NCBI RefSeq assembly: GCF_040939455.1
Contig: NC_134108.1
Span: 49,847,501-49,911,500, forward strand
Length of the DNA: 64,000 nucleotides
Direction of reading: 5' to 3'
DNA from: Microcebus murinus
Lineage: Eukaryota > Chordata > Mammalia > Primates > Cheirogaleidae
Shown here: positions 13,925-28,100 of the stretch, in pieces
Position numbering within the stretch: the stretch's first letter is position 1
How the letters are laid out: each line of letters starts with the position of its first letter
Translations under genes and position numbers: made by a program
The notes under the pieces: generated by a model
Told to the model about the DNA's origin: nothing
Databases searched by the model: none
Seen by the model: the letters and a program-made list of their open reading frames with translations, nothing else

Positions 13925-14900
13925 AAGTTTTTAAAAAAATAATAATGCTCTGTGTTGGCAAGAGTATGCGAAATGGGCTCTTTCGAACACTGCTGGTGGG
14001 GGTTTAGGTTTTTAGGAAAGAAAAATGAGAGGTACTAGAAAAAATAAAGCTTTAGAATTTTGTATACTCTGAGACATAAATTTGGCTCCTAGAAGTAAAA
14101 GTAGATATGCATTAAGATTTACCTATGAGATTTTTATCAATGATATTTATAACAACAAAAAAGAAAAAAAAAAAAACTAAAGGGAAAAAATCCTCAACAA
14201 TCCATTTAGAAGCAACCAGCTAAGTAAATGAAATATTTATTTCACACAATGAAAAACAATGCACTACAATGAAAGATTATGCTATCAATAAAATGAAGTC
14301 ATTGGGTATGTATCCTCATGAAAAGAAAACTTATGTTATTACAAAATCCTGCATATGAATGTTCATAGCAGCTTGAATTCAAAATAGTCAAAAATTGGAA
14401 ACAACCCAATATTCATCAACTGATGAATAGATACATAAAATGTGATATATCCATATAACGGAACAATATTAAGTAATAAATAGGAAGAAACTACTGATAA
14501 ATCTCCAGGGAATTAGGCTTAATGGAAAAAGCCAATACTCAAAGCCCATATACTGTATGTATGAGATAGCATTATCACTTACATAACATTCTTGAAATGA
14601 AAAAATTATAAAAATGGAGAACGGATTAATGGTTGCTGGGGTAAAGGTATAGATGGGGAAAAGGAGGTAGATGTGGCCATAAAAGAGCAATAAGAAGGAT
14701 CCGTGTGGTGATGGAAACATTAAATATCTTATCTGTATCAATGTCAGTACCTAGGTCGTGTGTACTACCCTTTTGCAAGATATTACCACTGAGGGGAAAT
14801 GGATAATGGTACATGAGATCTCTCTGTGTTATTTCCTACAACTGCATGTGAATTTATAATTAACTAAAAATAAGATGTTTAATTTACAAAAATAAAGTCC
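13925..14900 (+). mobile_element. L1M 3' region
   Basis: The sequence has the 'tgttggcaagagt' and 'aattggaaacaacccaatat' landmarks of the L1 ORF2 C-terminal part. It is followed by a 3' UTR with 'gtggtgatggaaacatt', 'gatattaccactgagg' and a terminal 'aattaactaaaaataag' end. Ancient, diverged, no open frame. Confidence 0.75.
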
Positions 14901-15451
14901 CTGATGATTAATGACATAGAAAAGTATTCATAATCTTTCCCCCTTTATGAAAATTAACCAAGACATCCAACCACAAAGTCCTTGAGACTAAAGTAAAAAA
15001 CCAGGCTTTAAAATAGTATGTATAATCCCAGTCAGCCAAACAACCAGGAAATAAGCATAAAGAAATGTTAACACTAATTAACTGCAGAATTACAGATGAT
15101 TTTTACTTTCTTCATTGTGAAATCTGTGGCTTCTAAATTTTCCACAATCAACACATACACTTTTATAATACGAGGAAATAAAGTTGTAGAGGCTTGTATT
15201 TTGCATGGAGTTGGTCCTCCCAGGTTCTGTCAGTAGTCTTTTAAAGTGAGTGGCTTACCCTCGGAAATCTTAAAAGGCAGGAATATCCAGGGGCGAGTGG
15301 TGCTGGGTAGCAACTCAACTTGCTGAAACAGAGGACTTACACACACTTAGATAGGTCATTAAGAAAAGAACCGGCCACCTTAAATTTTCTTGCTGAAATG
15401 TGGCTACATTCTGGAAAGAAACTTAAGACAGGTCAATCCACATTCACAATC
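14901..15451. other. Intron, nothing recognised
   Basis: AT-rich, no gene or repeat family identified. Confidence 0.4.
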
Positions 15452-15509
15452 AAGAGTAAGTGGTAGCTCAGGACCTTTTGAGTAAAGAAAAAAAAAAAAG
15501 AGTAAGTGG
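15452..15509 (+). mobile_element. Minute poly(A)-tailed insertion with target duplication
   Basis: A perfect 12-bp direct repeat (AAGAGTAAGTGG, 15452-15463 and 15498-15509) flanks a body of about 24 nt (TAGCTCAGGACCTTTTGAGT...) followed by an A-tail. This is the hallmark of L1-mediated retroposition with an extremely short cargo. The source RNA is not recognised. Confidence 0.7.
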
Positions 15510-16136
15510 GACAGGAAGAAGAAGATGGAATTTGTGGGAAGAAATGGGATAGCCTTTAACAGAAACCACCATGTAGGGTGGGCTTGCTTCTCAGATACTT
15601 ACTCTAAAGCATTTCTAAGATTGTGAGGCAGATTTTAATGGACTAAAAATTTTTTAAAGGAGGGTACGAGAAGGATTTTAGAAAACTAGATCCATTGAAC
15701 TGCAGTCAAAAGTTGACACACAGAATCTGGGAAAGCCTCCTGTGGCTGATTGTGCAGAAAAGACCATGAAGAAGCATCTTCTTGGAAACACAACACTCCC
15801 ATCAAGTCCCAGCACAAGGCACATAGTGAAAGGTCATATGAGAAGCATTTTGAAAAGACAATAATCTTAAGCTATTTATATTGCTTCCTAAATAAAATGT
15901 TGAACACCATTCAAATAAAGAAAAATAATTATATTCAAAACATACATCCACAAACTATAGTTGTGATATGTACATACACACACACAATATTCTAGGCATA
16001 GCTTAGAGTATACAGATGTATATAAATTAACATATTTTTTGGCCCTACAGTAAGTGGCAAAGTTAATACCTAGCAAGATCACATTTTTTTCTTTTAATAA
16101 TACTACCCAGTCTTTAAAAAAAAAATCCTAATAATG
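15510..16136. other. Intron, nothing recognised
   Basis: AT-rich, with a short CA-rich tract at about 15970-15990. Confidence 0.4.
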
Positions 16137-16393
16137 GCTGGGCGCAGTGCTCAGGCCTGTAATCCTAGCATTCTGGGAGGCTGAGAGGGGATGATGGGTT
16201 GAGGTCAGGAGTTCGAGACCAACTTGAACGACAGTGAGACCTGTCTCTACCAAAAATAGAAAAAATTAGTCGGGTGTGGTGGTGCGGACCTACAGTCCTC
16301 ACCTAGGAGTTTGAGGTTGCAGCGAGCTATGATCATGCCACTGCACTCTATCCAGGGCAACAGAGCAAGACTCTGTCTCAAAAAAAAAAAAAT
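16137..16393 (+). mobile_element. Alu, internally shortened
   Basis: Starts GGCTGGGCGCAGTGCTCAGG and ends with ACTCTGTCTC and an A-tail. The right arm lacks the usual 'gctactcgggaggctgaggc' part. Target-site-like TCCTAATAA and TCCAATAA flank it. AluJ-like. Confidence 0.85.
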
Positions 16394-19300
16394 TCCAATA
16401 AAAAAGGGTATGTTTTTAAAGAACAGTCCTAAGCCCGTTTCAATTCAGAAGGGTCATTTACTTATTAAGTGGAATAATAACAGAGTAAAAGAGAGGTGGA
16501 AGACAGGGAATAAAAATAACTTGCTCTTCCAAAGTTACTCTGATCTAGGAATATGCAAACAGCTCTCATCCCATTTTCTAATGAACCCTGCTTAAATCTC
16601 AAGTTTCTTATGTAATAACTGTTAGTAACCTTTCTATTAATTATAAAAAAAGAAAAGGGAAAGAGAATTTGCACAGATGAGAACTTGAAAAACTCCCTGC
16701 TGGCCATCAGGAGAAGTCAGAGTGAAGGAGGTGGAGGGGCATGTGTAGAAAGGGAGACCCCTGCCCCAAGTGGGCAGTCTCCAATAACCACCAGGTCATA
16801 ATATCAGAAAAAGAGATTATAAACCATCCCCATGTTGTTATATAAATCTGAGTGGGCATTCCTAGAAGCCATTTGTCTGCCAAACCAATTTCATAAATGG
16901 GAGCCTTCCCAGAATACATGTAAGATTTCTTTCCCTAAATTTCTATTACCAAGATGGCGAATTCCCAGTAAGTCAATCACCATAAAATGTGTAACACTTG
17001 CTCCTTACCCCTCCTCCCACCAAATCTATACAGCCCAAACCTTTTGGAATTATGCTTCAGACTCATGTTATACTGAACTTTGTTCAAGACAAAGCTCTAG
17101 ATATTCTTCCTGTTTCCCACCAGACCCCAGCACAGACAGCTGGTTCAGAGCAATGGGTCAGTGTGTGCCAGTGGCTCTTTTTTGTGGTTGCCTCAGTTCA
17201 GTTTATCACTCAGCAACTGCTTGGTAATCCCCTGTCATCCCCACCCCACAAATGTCCATATCAGCAGAGCTGGGCAGCAACACATCAGCAGAATTCAGCC
17301 AATCTATTCCTCCCCTGGGGCTGAGGTGACTCAAGGGAAGATGAAGGAACTACTAGAGAACCCAATTCTAGACAGAGCAGAAAGATTGTTTCAAACCGAG
17401 AGAAACATAGGGATTTTTCCTTCCCCAGGCTGGGGAAAATGAAAAGGGGAGTGTTGGGAGGAAAAAGGCAAGGATTAGAGCAGAGAGAACCCACAAAACT
17501 GTATATTATTAACTGCATGGGAACTGGATCCTTAAAGGAAAACACATGTCCCACCAAATAACCAGGAACCTCAAAACTCTATGACAGCAATTATGATTTT
17601 ATTTTTTTAAGTTTTGTCTTGCTTGCTTTAAGTGTTCATAAATTCTAGCTTATAATTTATGGGTTTAAAAGAGGTTATATAACAAACATAAGTAGTTTCA
17701 ACAAAGGAAGAAGCATCACTAATTTTAAAAAATCAAAAGCATGAATTCTAATTTTAGCACCTCTTTGGTACTACAGAAGGTGGCATGTGATGAACTCTGT
17801 GATACATCTCAAAGAGTCAGGCAGACCTAAGTGCTTATTAAAAATTGGAGGAAACATGAGCCTGAAATAGCTCTCTGGCTATCTCACATGCTGCGGCCAG
17901 ACTCAGCCACATACAGGTCTAAGTATGAGCCACCAAGGCCTGCAGAATAAAAAAATACTCTTGAAATATATTAAAACATGGGTTATCTAACCTCGGGAGC
18001 TCTGGGGACTGATAATGTAATGCATAATGGAATCAAAGTACCCCTTTGCCCAGTATTGCTAGTTTAAGTTTAGCCAACAGAATCCGTAATTTCACACAGT
18101 CATTATCCAGAATGAGCATGAATACCACAAGACAGCATGGAAATGTTCTGATCCAATTACAAACAGCACAATCATTTTGTTTAATAAGAAAGCAATTACT
18201 CTCATATGAGCATCCTCACAGCTAAGAAGAAAAATGCCTTCCACATTCAGAATCACAAGCAATTTCTTTGTGCTTAAGCCTAGTCTCAGCCTGGTGTGCT
18301 TCTGGATTTAATGGGGACAGAGAAATTGAAAAGAGTAAATCTCTAGGGTGACATGGTCTCTAATGGCTCAAATGGACACTCTTAGGTCTGGCACTCTTTC
18401 TCATCTAGTAGAAACACAACCTCTGTGCTGATGTGTCTCTAACATAGTCCAATGGTATCACCCACATCCCAGCACTTCCCCTTTAGGACAAGAGAAGACA
18501 CAACTGCATGGCCAAGTTATGTTCTCACTTAGCTGCTGCAATCTCCAGAGCAAAACTTTCTCTCTAGCCCCTTGGGATTTTCTCAGCTTACTGTGGCTCA
18601 GGATATCATCCATACTTCAGATTCTAAAGAGTTAGAAAGGAAAGGAGTCTAGTTTGTTTAGTCCAGCATTTCATTTCCCAAAGTGTGTTTTGATGACTGT
18701 TTGCAGCACCAACACCACCCCCGCCCTGCCCCGCCCCCCGGCAAAAAAAAAAAAAAAAGCATCCCTTGGAGCTAAAACTGTTTGGAATATGCTGTGTTAA
18801 ACAAGACAAAATAGGTTTCTTTACTGCAAGACCTCACAGGGGCTTCAATCTGCTAATACACATCTTGAATCTCCAAGGGTGACAGTGCATTATTAAGTAT
18901 TTTCTATAAACTATTTCTTAACCACGGATCACTTTTTAAATAAAATGGGTGGTTAGGTTAGAGCTCTAGATTCTCCCATATTCCTTATAACTTTGGTTAC
19001 AGACAGGTGCATATTTACCTTCCTCTTTCCACAAAATGTCCCTTCTCAGAGCCCCATCTCTGATTTCCATTTCCTGCTTAAACTTTCTCAATCCCTTTGC
19101 AAACAAGTGCTTTCCTTCTCTGCTTACAAAACATCATTCACCAACCCATAACTTTTCAAGTAATCTGGATATTTTCCTCCTATACCTGAGTTCATATTCC
19201 TACTTTTTTTATAGTATTATGAAAATGTTTTTAATGCTAAAGGATAATAGAATGGAGAGGAGAAATATAGAAAATAAGACATTTGACCATTATGGTAAAA

Positions 19301-22300
19301 TAATACACACTGACAGATTATAAGTTTTGGGGCCATTCTTCAAAATATGGAAACATTTTAGGAAGAAAAAATAAGGATGGGAAGTTTAAAGAAAAAGGAC
19401 AGGAGTAAGGAAGCAGAGTCTGGGCAATCTGACAGAATGAAGGGGGCCCAAGATGCCACCATTAAAATATTTCTTACTGGAATCTCAAAATATCCTATAC
19501 TTGGCCCATGAATGCAAAATCAATTTCCAGTAGAGTTATGAAGCTCATCACTAACAAGGTAACATGGTAGCATGGCAATTTAACACCATCAGGCCCTTCT
19601 CAACCATGTGCAAACACAGAGGTCATTATAATTTCATGCTGCATGCAAAAAGCTCCCTTAGCAATGACTTAGAACAGAAAAGTAGATTTTCTGCTTTCTT
19701 TGATCCTTTTTTAGAATAAATAATTTATCTTTAGGATTTGTATTAAGAAATTGCCCTCCCTCCAAAATACATTTCTATGAGAGAGAACATTAAATAATAA
19801 GTTTCATTTTTTTTTTATCAAAATACTTCAGATTACAATATAATAAGTTTCAGAAACTATAAAAACTTTTTAAGATGGTCTCAGTGAAAGGGCAAGGGGG
19901 TCCCCTGTACCCAGTATTTTTTGGGGGTTTTTAAAAAACAAAAGCTTACATTGTATTTCATATAAAACAATGAGTACGCTTAGGAAATAAATTCAATATA
20001 ATAAGCACCAAAGGTTTTCTATATAATTAGTTAAATTTAGCTTAAGTTGAACAGTGCAGAGGTCACAATTATAATGAAAAATATTTTTTCTCTCCACCTT
20101 CTTCTTTAGAAATACTTCAAGTGTTCCTGAAAACTCTTCCACATCACTACCAAAAAACACTATTATGCTCACACTTCTCATACACTCAATAGAAGAAGGC
20201 TTTTGGCTTCAACATCCTGTGGCTTAACAAGGGTTTGTAAAACCCAGCTGCACAGAAGGGTGGAAATTATACCTGTGGGGTAAAAATCTCTCCTGGAGTA
20301 CATCAACACACTGGGAGGATAAACTGAACCCTTAGTTCTTGCTAGGGTTGTTTGGGGAATCACTGTGAAAACACCTTGGATTATAAGCATCTTCACCAAA
20401 ACCACACATTTTCCCTGACACATATAAGACCACCAACACACAGGTGCTGAAAAGTCTTTATAAGTACACAAAGGAAGGGAGAGCCTGCCTACAAAACTTT
20501 GCTCAGGTGCAGGCCATTCTTATCTCACAGCATAGGAGCTGGCAGGAGTCATGTTTGGAAAGAGCTGAAGCTCTGCCAGATTCAACACAGCCCAATTTAG
20601 CAGGCATGCCAGTGCCTGGCTGTCCTGCCCTACACCCACTGGGTCACTGAGACACCCCAGACCTACAAGACATGAGACTCAAGGTGGCAGGGAGAACTGG
20701 GCCATCACCTGTGAGGTAGAACTTGGATTTGCCCCCCATATTTTTAGAGTTCAGATCAGTAAAACCAAAACAATGTGGCCCAAGCAAGCCCAAAAGAAGA
20801 AGGGCCGTGAGTGGGATACAAAGTCCAGGAGGAGATGTGGCTAAAGTGGGGAAGAGGGAAGAGAGTACAGTATATATACCTCTTACCTACGGAAACCCCC
20901 TGAAACTCGGGCCATTTCATACCTTTTGCCTGCTAATAAGAAATCAAAACTAGTACAGTAGACAGTTTGGTTTCTTTCCTTGGCTTCTAAACCTTAGGAG
21001 TATGAAAAGAGCTTTTGATATTCTACAACTCTCCTAAGAAGGAGAAAGAGGAAAACTCTCTCCTTTTTCCTTCTCTAAAGTTTCTCAAACTTTACCTGTT
21101 TTCATCTTTTTGTAAACAAACATATAACTTGTCAATCTAAAAATCTCAAGCTGTCCTTTTCCCTCCACTTAAAATGAATTCTGCAGCAACTTTTCACAGT
21201 GGGAAAAACAAAAAAGAGGGAAAAAGAATATCAGGATACAACTTTCTGCCATCTCCCTCTTACTGCTGTAGTTTTAAGTCAAAGTTAACATAAACACAAA
21301 GCCAAAAGATGTCCAAGAGATACACAGCAAAGGAAAAAATTATTTACTTTTCTGTCTGTCCCCCACCAATTATTTAGCTTTCATTAAGCCCAGTTAACCT
21401 TCTGACACAACCTTTTCTCACACTTTCAAGCTCATCTGTTAAAACACCTTCAGATCTGAATATACGCACACCCTATTTCACAATCAACATCTTTTGATAA
21501 ACTAGGAAATAAAAGAACATCTTGTTACTATAATGTGTAATCCTCCCTTCTAAGAAAAAATACTTGTACCACGTCCAGCTAACACAATCCATTAAGAACA
21601 ACTAGTTCTTTCTTGGAGGTTAACATGGGGTAGATATATGGAGGACTTGAACTTGAAAAACACTCAACAATATTCCCAATACCTAGGATGGTTCAAATTG
21701 ACCACTAACTTATACATTCCTAAGTATCCATCCATTTCCTCTGTGGATACACAAGAAAAATTCCTCTCTAAATTCTAATGGTATTGAGATTGAGATTAAA
21801 AGCTAGAGAGCAATGAAAGCACTAGGAATCCTCCTCCTCCCTCTACCTACTCAATTACTACCCACACCAACCATTCTCAGCACACTCCCAACAAATGGCT
21901 TCTCAGAGACTCTGAAACCACAACAAATGTGCCACCCAAGGCCCCAGCTGTGGCCAACAAATGCCAGCAGCAAAATTCATGACACTTTCTTTCAGTACTC
22001 ACACAGAAGCTTAAGACAGGTGTGAGGAACCACAGCACAATTATCTGAGGAACACCCAGCCTCTTCCCACACACATACATTTAAGCTTCCACCACACCTC
22101 CATTCCAGAAAAATCACCAATGCTTACAGAACCTCCTACTTTAAAAACGATTTTGAGGTGAATTTAAAATGCATTCTAGCTTACAACTAACAAGGACTAT
22201 AAGCTCCTGAAAGCAAAGAATTTCTGTTGCTCAGATCATGGAACAAGGAAGAAGGAGGCAGAAGAGATGGGAAGATACCTGAGTAATGATGAATAAAGGG

Positions 22301-22353
22301 ATAACTGAAGAAATCTGAACATTAAGGGCCTAGATTACAGCGCCATAAAAACT
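16394..22353. other. Intron, nothing recognised
   Basis: About 6 kb without a confident repeat or gene. Clusters of small overlapping frames at 16830-17560 are in all phases and show no recognisable domain. There is a C-rich/A-run junction near 18716-18757. Confidence 0.4.
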
Positions 22354-22712
<359 letters not shown>

Positions 22713-22769
22713 CTATTTGGGTTTTTTTAAATTACACAAAGAAATTCCAAGCATAGTCTTTAAACCTTT

Positions 22770-23160
22770 TTTTCTATTTAAATCAACTTTATGAAGTATA
22801 ATTTACATACCAAAAAACATACCCATTTTAAGCATACAGCCAGATGAATTTTGGCAAATGTATCCCCACCAGTGTAATCACCACCACAATAAAGACAGAA
22901 AACATTTTCATTTCTCCCCCAAAAGTTCCCTTATGCCCTTTTGCAGTCAATCTCCCCCTATCCACATGGCCCCTGGCAACTGCTGATCTGCTTTCTGTCA
23001 CCGTAGATTAGTTTGCCTTTTCTAGAATTTCCCAGAAGTGGAATCAAAGAGTATGTACTCTTATGTGTCCGGCTTTCTTCTCTCAGCATATTTCTGAGAT
23101 TCATCCACATTGTGTATCAGTGAATTGTTCCTTTTTACTGCAGAGCAGTACTCCCTTTGT
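22770..23160 (-). mobile_element. L1M fragment (antisense)
   Basis: Contains the well-known antisense L1 3' landmarks 'caccaccacaataaagac', 'caactgctgatctgctttct', 'agattagtttgcc' and 'cagcatatttctgagattc'. Diverged, no coding potential. Confidence 0.65.
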
Positions 23161-24414
23161 ACTGATATAGATATAGCACAATTTTCCAATCTTGTTTTAA
23201 TAAAAAAGGGCAGTGCTTAACTTTAAAACATGTAGATAAAACTTTACAAGGATACCATTCTTTCTTTCTTTCAAGGTAACTGCAACTTATAAGTAACTTT
23301 GTATAAAGTGAAGATCCCAAAATCTTGGCTTCAGAGACACAAAGTTTTGTTTTGTGTCACCTCCCTATACAGTAACTTGTTCAATCAGATGGAAAGAAAA
23401 ATAACTAGAGATTTTTGTTTACTGCCAGCTAAAACTGTTATTTCAAGGTGCTGAAGAACTATGAGGAAACTGTACCCAAGCAAATTTTCACGTGCTACTT
23501 CCTGAATGCCTGACCAAAAAGTGAACTTTAGAACTTCAGTTTAATTTAGGTTCTGATCCGTCTTGCTTTTTCCTGATTGCTAAGAATCTTGGATTTCATG
23601 CTGACTCCTGACTTATACTACCACCAGAAGGATGTGATGGGATTTCCCCTGAGGTGGGATTGTCCTGAGAAGTTCTGTTTGGAAAAGGAAATAAGCCATT
23701 TAAATGCTGTTTAACTGCCCAAATCACGCAGGACTACCAGTGCTTCCAAGGGAACCCACCTTGGGGAACACTGTTCTCACAGACATACAAAGCATATACC
23801 TCACATGGTACTTAGGGGTCAGGATGGTTGCCTCTAATGGGCATGGTTATCCTCAATGGAAATGGACCACCCTTAGTCCAATGTTGGGCACAAAAATAAA
23901 AGCAGAAGTTCTAAAATGTCACCAGGTGAGTCCCAGCTACACCTGGAATGTGAAATGAGAAACCTAAAACCTCCCCGCAGCCCCCACACCCATGCCCCAA
24001 ACAGGTCTTTATAATAGCCACAAGGGCAGGTAGCAACATTTTTTAAAGGAAGGGCCTGGAGTGTGAAGACTGAGCCCTCTGCCTCACCAACTAGCTTGGG
24101 TGCTCTGAGACCACCACCAAATTCTGGGCCTCAGTTTCTCCTGCTGTCAACTGAGGCAGATGAGTTAGAATGAGCTCTAAGGTTCCCTTCAGTCTGAAAT
24201 ATGAGGCTCATGAAAGAGCCACAATTACAGTACTAAAATGAGAAAAGTTGCATATTTTTAAACCATATTTGTGAGCAAGGCATTAAAAATTCTGACAGAA
24301 ACATCAATCTCGATTCTCTGTTCATGATCCTTGGTTGTGTAGTTGCTAAACAAGTACTTTTCTTTTGTCTATCCATTACTTCTTTGCTTTTCTCAAATTT
24401 GAGTACAGAATGGG
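23161..24414. other. Intron, nothing recognised
   Basis: No confident repeat or gene. Confidence 0.4.
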
Positions 24415-24785
24415 TGTTCCTTATCCATCATGCTTGGGACCAGAAGTGTTTCAGATTTCAGATGTTTTCAGATTTTGGAATATCTGTATATACATAATGA
24501 AATATCGTAGGTATGGGATCTAAATCTAAACATGAAATTTATTTATGTTTCATATACACCATATACGCACAGCCTGAAGGTAATTTTATACAGTATTTTT
24601 TGCCTTACCCAGATGACGAAAATAACACTTTTTAATTTTGTGCATGAAACAAAGTTTTGACTTCGACCCATTACATGAAGTCAGATGTAGAATTTTCCAC
24701 TTGTGACATCATGTCGACACCCAAAAAGTTTCGCATTTCGGAGCATTTCAGATTTCAAATTTTCAGATTGGGGGTGTTCAAAGAG
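24415..24785. mobile_element. DNA-transposon-like interspersed repeat (MER/Tigger type)
   Basis: The ends are mutually complementary in part: 'tgttccttatccatcatgct' with 'gtgtttcagatttcagat' at the left, and 'cggagcatttcagatttc' with 'ttgggggtgttcaa' at the right. This inverted structure and internal segments such as 'atgaaatttatttatg' match a mid-frequency non-autonomous DNA transposon I know from primate genomes. I cannot fix the family name. An A-run follows it. Confidence 0.5.
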
Positions 24786-25107
24786 TATTATTTCTCAAAA
24801 AAAAAAAAAAAGAATTTAAATTAAATCATGTTAATGAGTCCCAGACTTCACATTTAACTTTATACATTTATATACCTGTTTTTATCTGAATGCTAAAGTT
24901 CAAGGTTTTTTATTATGACACTGTACAGAGTAAGATATCCTTTGATTAAGAATAAATCTCTTAATACCAATAGCATGACAGTAAAAAAGTTCCTTGAAGA
25001 AATACCACCTGCTTTTGCAATGGCTCATCCTGGCAGCATGCTTTTGTTTTGATTATTCACAAAACTGCAAAGGTTCATTCTTAAGCCTAACATTCAGTTC
25101 GAAATAG

Positions 25108-25146
<39 letters not shown>

Positions 25147-28100
25147 AACACACTTGCAATTGGAATGCTCTTAGAATCAGCATAAGGCAACACAGTATAA
25201 TCCAGCAGTCCTTAAATTTCCCATAAGCATCTGAAGAAAGTATAGCTTTCCCAAATATTAGTCACAGAAACTCACAGTGAACCGCCAGCCACCCTGCCTG
25301 AGTCAGCCTGCTCTTAACTCCTGGCTGGCCTGCAGGAGAGTGGGGAAGTGGGACTGCAAGTCGGCCCTGGGATCCTGGAAGAGGGTGCCTGGCGGGGAAT
25401 AACACCTGCACTCTAAGAACAAAAGCCTGCCTGGGATGAAGCACTTTCTAAGACAGTCAGGGCCAACAGGGCTGAGAGAGAATGCTGGCAGGAGTGTTTG
25501 TGCAAGCACACAGTCCTCCTTAGTACTGAATGTCCCCAGCACTTGGAGAGGAAGTAAACAAGGATCTGGGTTGTGCTTGTGTCTATGTAGCCCAGGGCAG
25601 CCAGGGCCTGGCCTGGTCAAGACTCCCAGCTCCCTGGGCAGGGGGGTGCTCACGTCACAGAGCTCCAAAATGTGGGCTGTATGTGACCAAGAAAAATTAC
25701 AAAGGCCAGTTTAAATACAGCCTGTATTTCTCTCTACCACTTAGATTTTTTCTTTATTTTCAAAAACAATAATTTTCTGAAGCTGAGTTAAGCTGGAACA
25801 TGGAAAACAACTACTTGCGGAACTATCCACAGGGATAGAAGCAGGAGCTCATGATGCCCTCCATCCTCCTCTTCAAACAGATGGGGATCAAACTGCTCCA
25901 AACCCACTACACCAAAAACAAGTTTGGCTATTTTGTCTTAGGAAACTCTCAGAACACCAATTTTTAAATGTTCTAACTGTAGACCCTACAACACTGTGTT
26001 TACCTAATAAATGTTAGGGAGTTAAAATACTGTCATTACTTTCCACCAAAAATGTTAAGTATTCCTTCAGCCTTTTCCATGTTCCAACTGCACCGGAACA
26101 AACCATGTTGGCCTTCTTTTTTTTTTTTTTTTGCCTAGTTGCAAAAAATAATCCCAGCACAGCAGAAAGCAGTGCTAAAGCCCTAGCATCCTGCTGAGGC
26201 TTTGAGTGTGAGCGCAAGACCCAGTGAAGCTATGTTTTCTGTCTCTCTAGCCTCCCATGTTCTGGGAGGCCCAGACCACTGTTTCCCAGCCAGCAGGGCA
26301 CTGCAGCTTGACTCACCACAAAGACAATTCAGTGTGTCTTAATATTTTAAGTTTCTTCTTAGCTTCTGCCTTTTTGGAGGTGGGGAGGAGACCAGGGCAT
26401 ATAAAGTAGCACTGACCAGAGGGAAGAAGGAGAAAGTATGGTCTGTGTCTATACACACATATCTCACTTTGCATAACCAGTGCACTCTTGTAATGTAGAC
26501 TATAACTGAATTTCTGAAATAGCAAAACAGCTCATTAATTAAAAACTTTTAAATGTAACAGCTCATTAAAGAAATGTAATTATACAATAGCCTCAATTTA
26601 TCTTTTTTGTAAGTCTCGATTTCTCATATAGTTTAGCTTAAACAACAACAAAAAAAACTACCTCCAGTCAATGGTCCATGCAAATGAATCAGCAAACTAT
26701 CAAAAAGAATAAGCCCAAGTACAGAGAAAAATATGAACTGAATTTTTTAAATATATTAAAAAATAGTTCAAAATAATTTTACTTAAAAACTCACATTATC
26801 TCTCTACCCTTGTAGAATTTATAAACTGAAAGATGATAAAATAAAACACATTCTTGTCCTTCATTTTGTTAGTTTTGCTGAGAAAAAAAGAAAAATTAAA
26901 AATATTATAAAGTTTAAATAAATTTTAAAAAACCACATTCTTAAATGAGGTCGCAAGCAATCCAACTGGTTAGCAGATCATCATAGAGCTTTTAACTCGG
27001 TTAAAGTTGCCTTTAAAATTAGCTTCATTTTTATATGGAAGCTTATATTTAAGAGGCAGGCCCCTTTTGCCTTACTGCTAACAGAGGGTATTAGGAAGGA
27101 TGGCTACACAGAGGAAAAGTTGGGGGGCGTGGGGAGCCCTTCTCCAGCATGTGTCGCAATTAATGTTACTCATTTGGAAACACTGGTCTGAGTCATCTCA
27201 AAGTGAAGGAATCCTTAAGTTTTCTATATAAATATTTATGTGCATTCTATGACTGACTTAACATAACACAGGTAGGCAAAAGGAAAGTTCCATGTTCCAG
27301 AACCAAATGTACCACAGGGAAGTCAACCAAGTCCAGATAACCTCAGAGAAAAATTAAACATTTCATCAAGAGTTTCTGATGACAATGCAAAAGCAGGAGA
27401 GTACATTGTACTTTAAACAATGCCTTGTCTGTTTGCAAGAACACAGACTGGTCTAAAACGGAGGGGAGAAAAACCAAGGCCAATACTGAGCCACAGCACT
27501 CACTTCAAAAGCAAGCAGTGGAATTGGGTGTGTGTGTATATATATATTTCTGTATAAATATGCATAGTGGATGTACCATGGATGGACACACAAAGCTTCC
27601 AGTGGCTGCCTGACATCCCCACTCCCATTGATCCCCATATCTTATGCTCCCTTGAGAACAACCTGACTCCGTTAAACAGTTTGGGACTAATTTTGCCCCA
27701 GAGAGAAGCAATCTCAGAGCCCCTTTTTATCTGTCACCTAAAGGCTTATCCCAGACCTGAGCTCCTGTTCTAAGCGATAGAGGCCTCAGGCAGGGGTGGG
27801 GAAACCAAAATGGGGAGTGGGCAGGCTGAGTCTGTATTCACTCTGCCACTCAGCAGCTGTGTGAGAGCTCAGCCAACTTGGTTCACCACATACCTACTGA
27901 GCCAGTCATGGGCCAGACCCAGCTCTGAGCCTGTTTCTTCAGCAAGTAAAAAGGAATCATATTTACCTTCAGGTTTATTGTAAGGATGGTGCCCAATACG
28001 TGTTAATGCAACTTCCTCATTGACTCCTTAGTGATGTGATGTGATTTGATGAGTCGTGCAGGCCCTGGCATTCCCCTCTGCCCCAGCCCTGTCTGCTGAG

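Noticed and set aside
16832..17442. Overlapping small plus-strand frames including a 131-codon one
   Set aside because: Three frames overlap the same DNA with no bias toward one, and none has a recognisable motif.
24797..24812. A-run after the DNA-transposon-like repeat, with TTCTCAAA on both sides
   Set aside because: The possible 8-bp repeat is A/T-rich and merges with the A-run, so it is too weak to claim a retroposition event.
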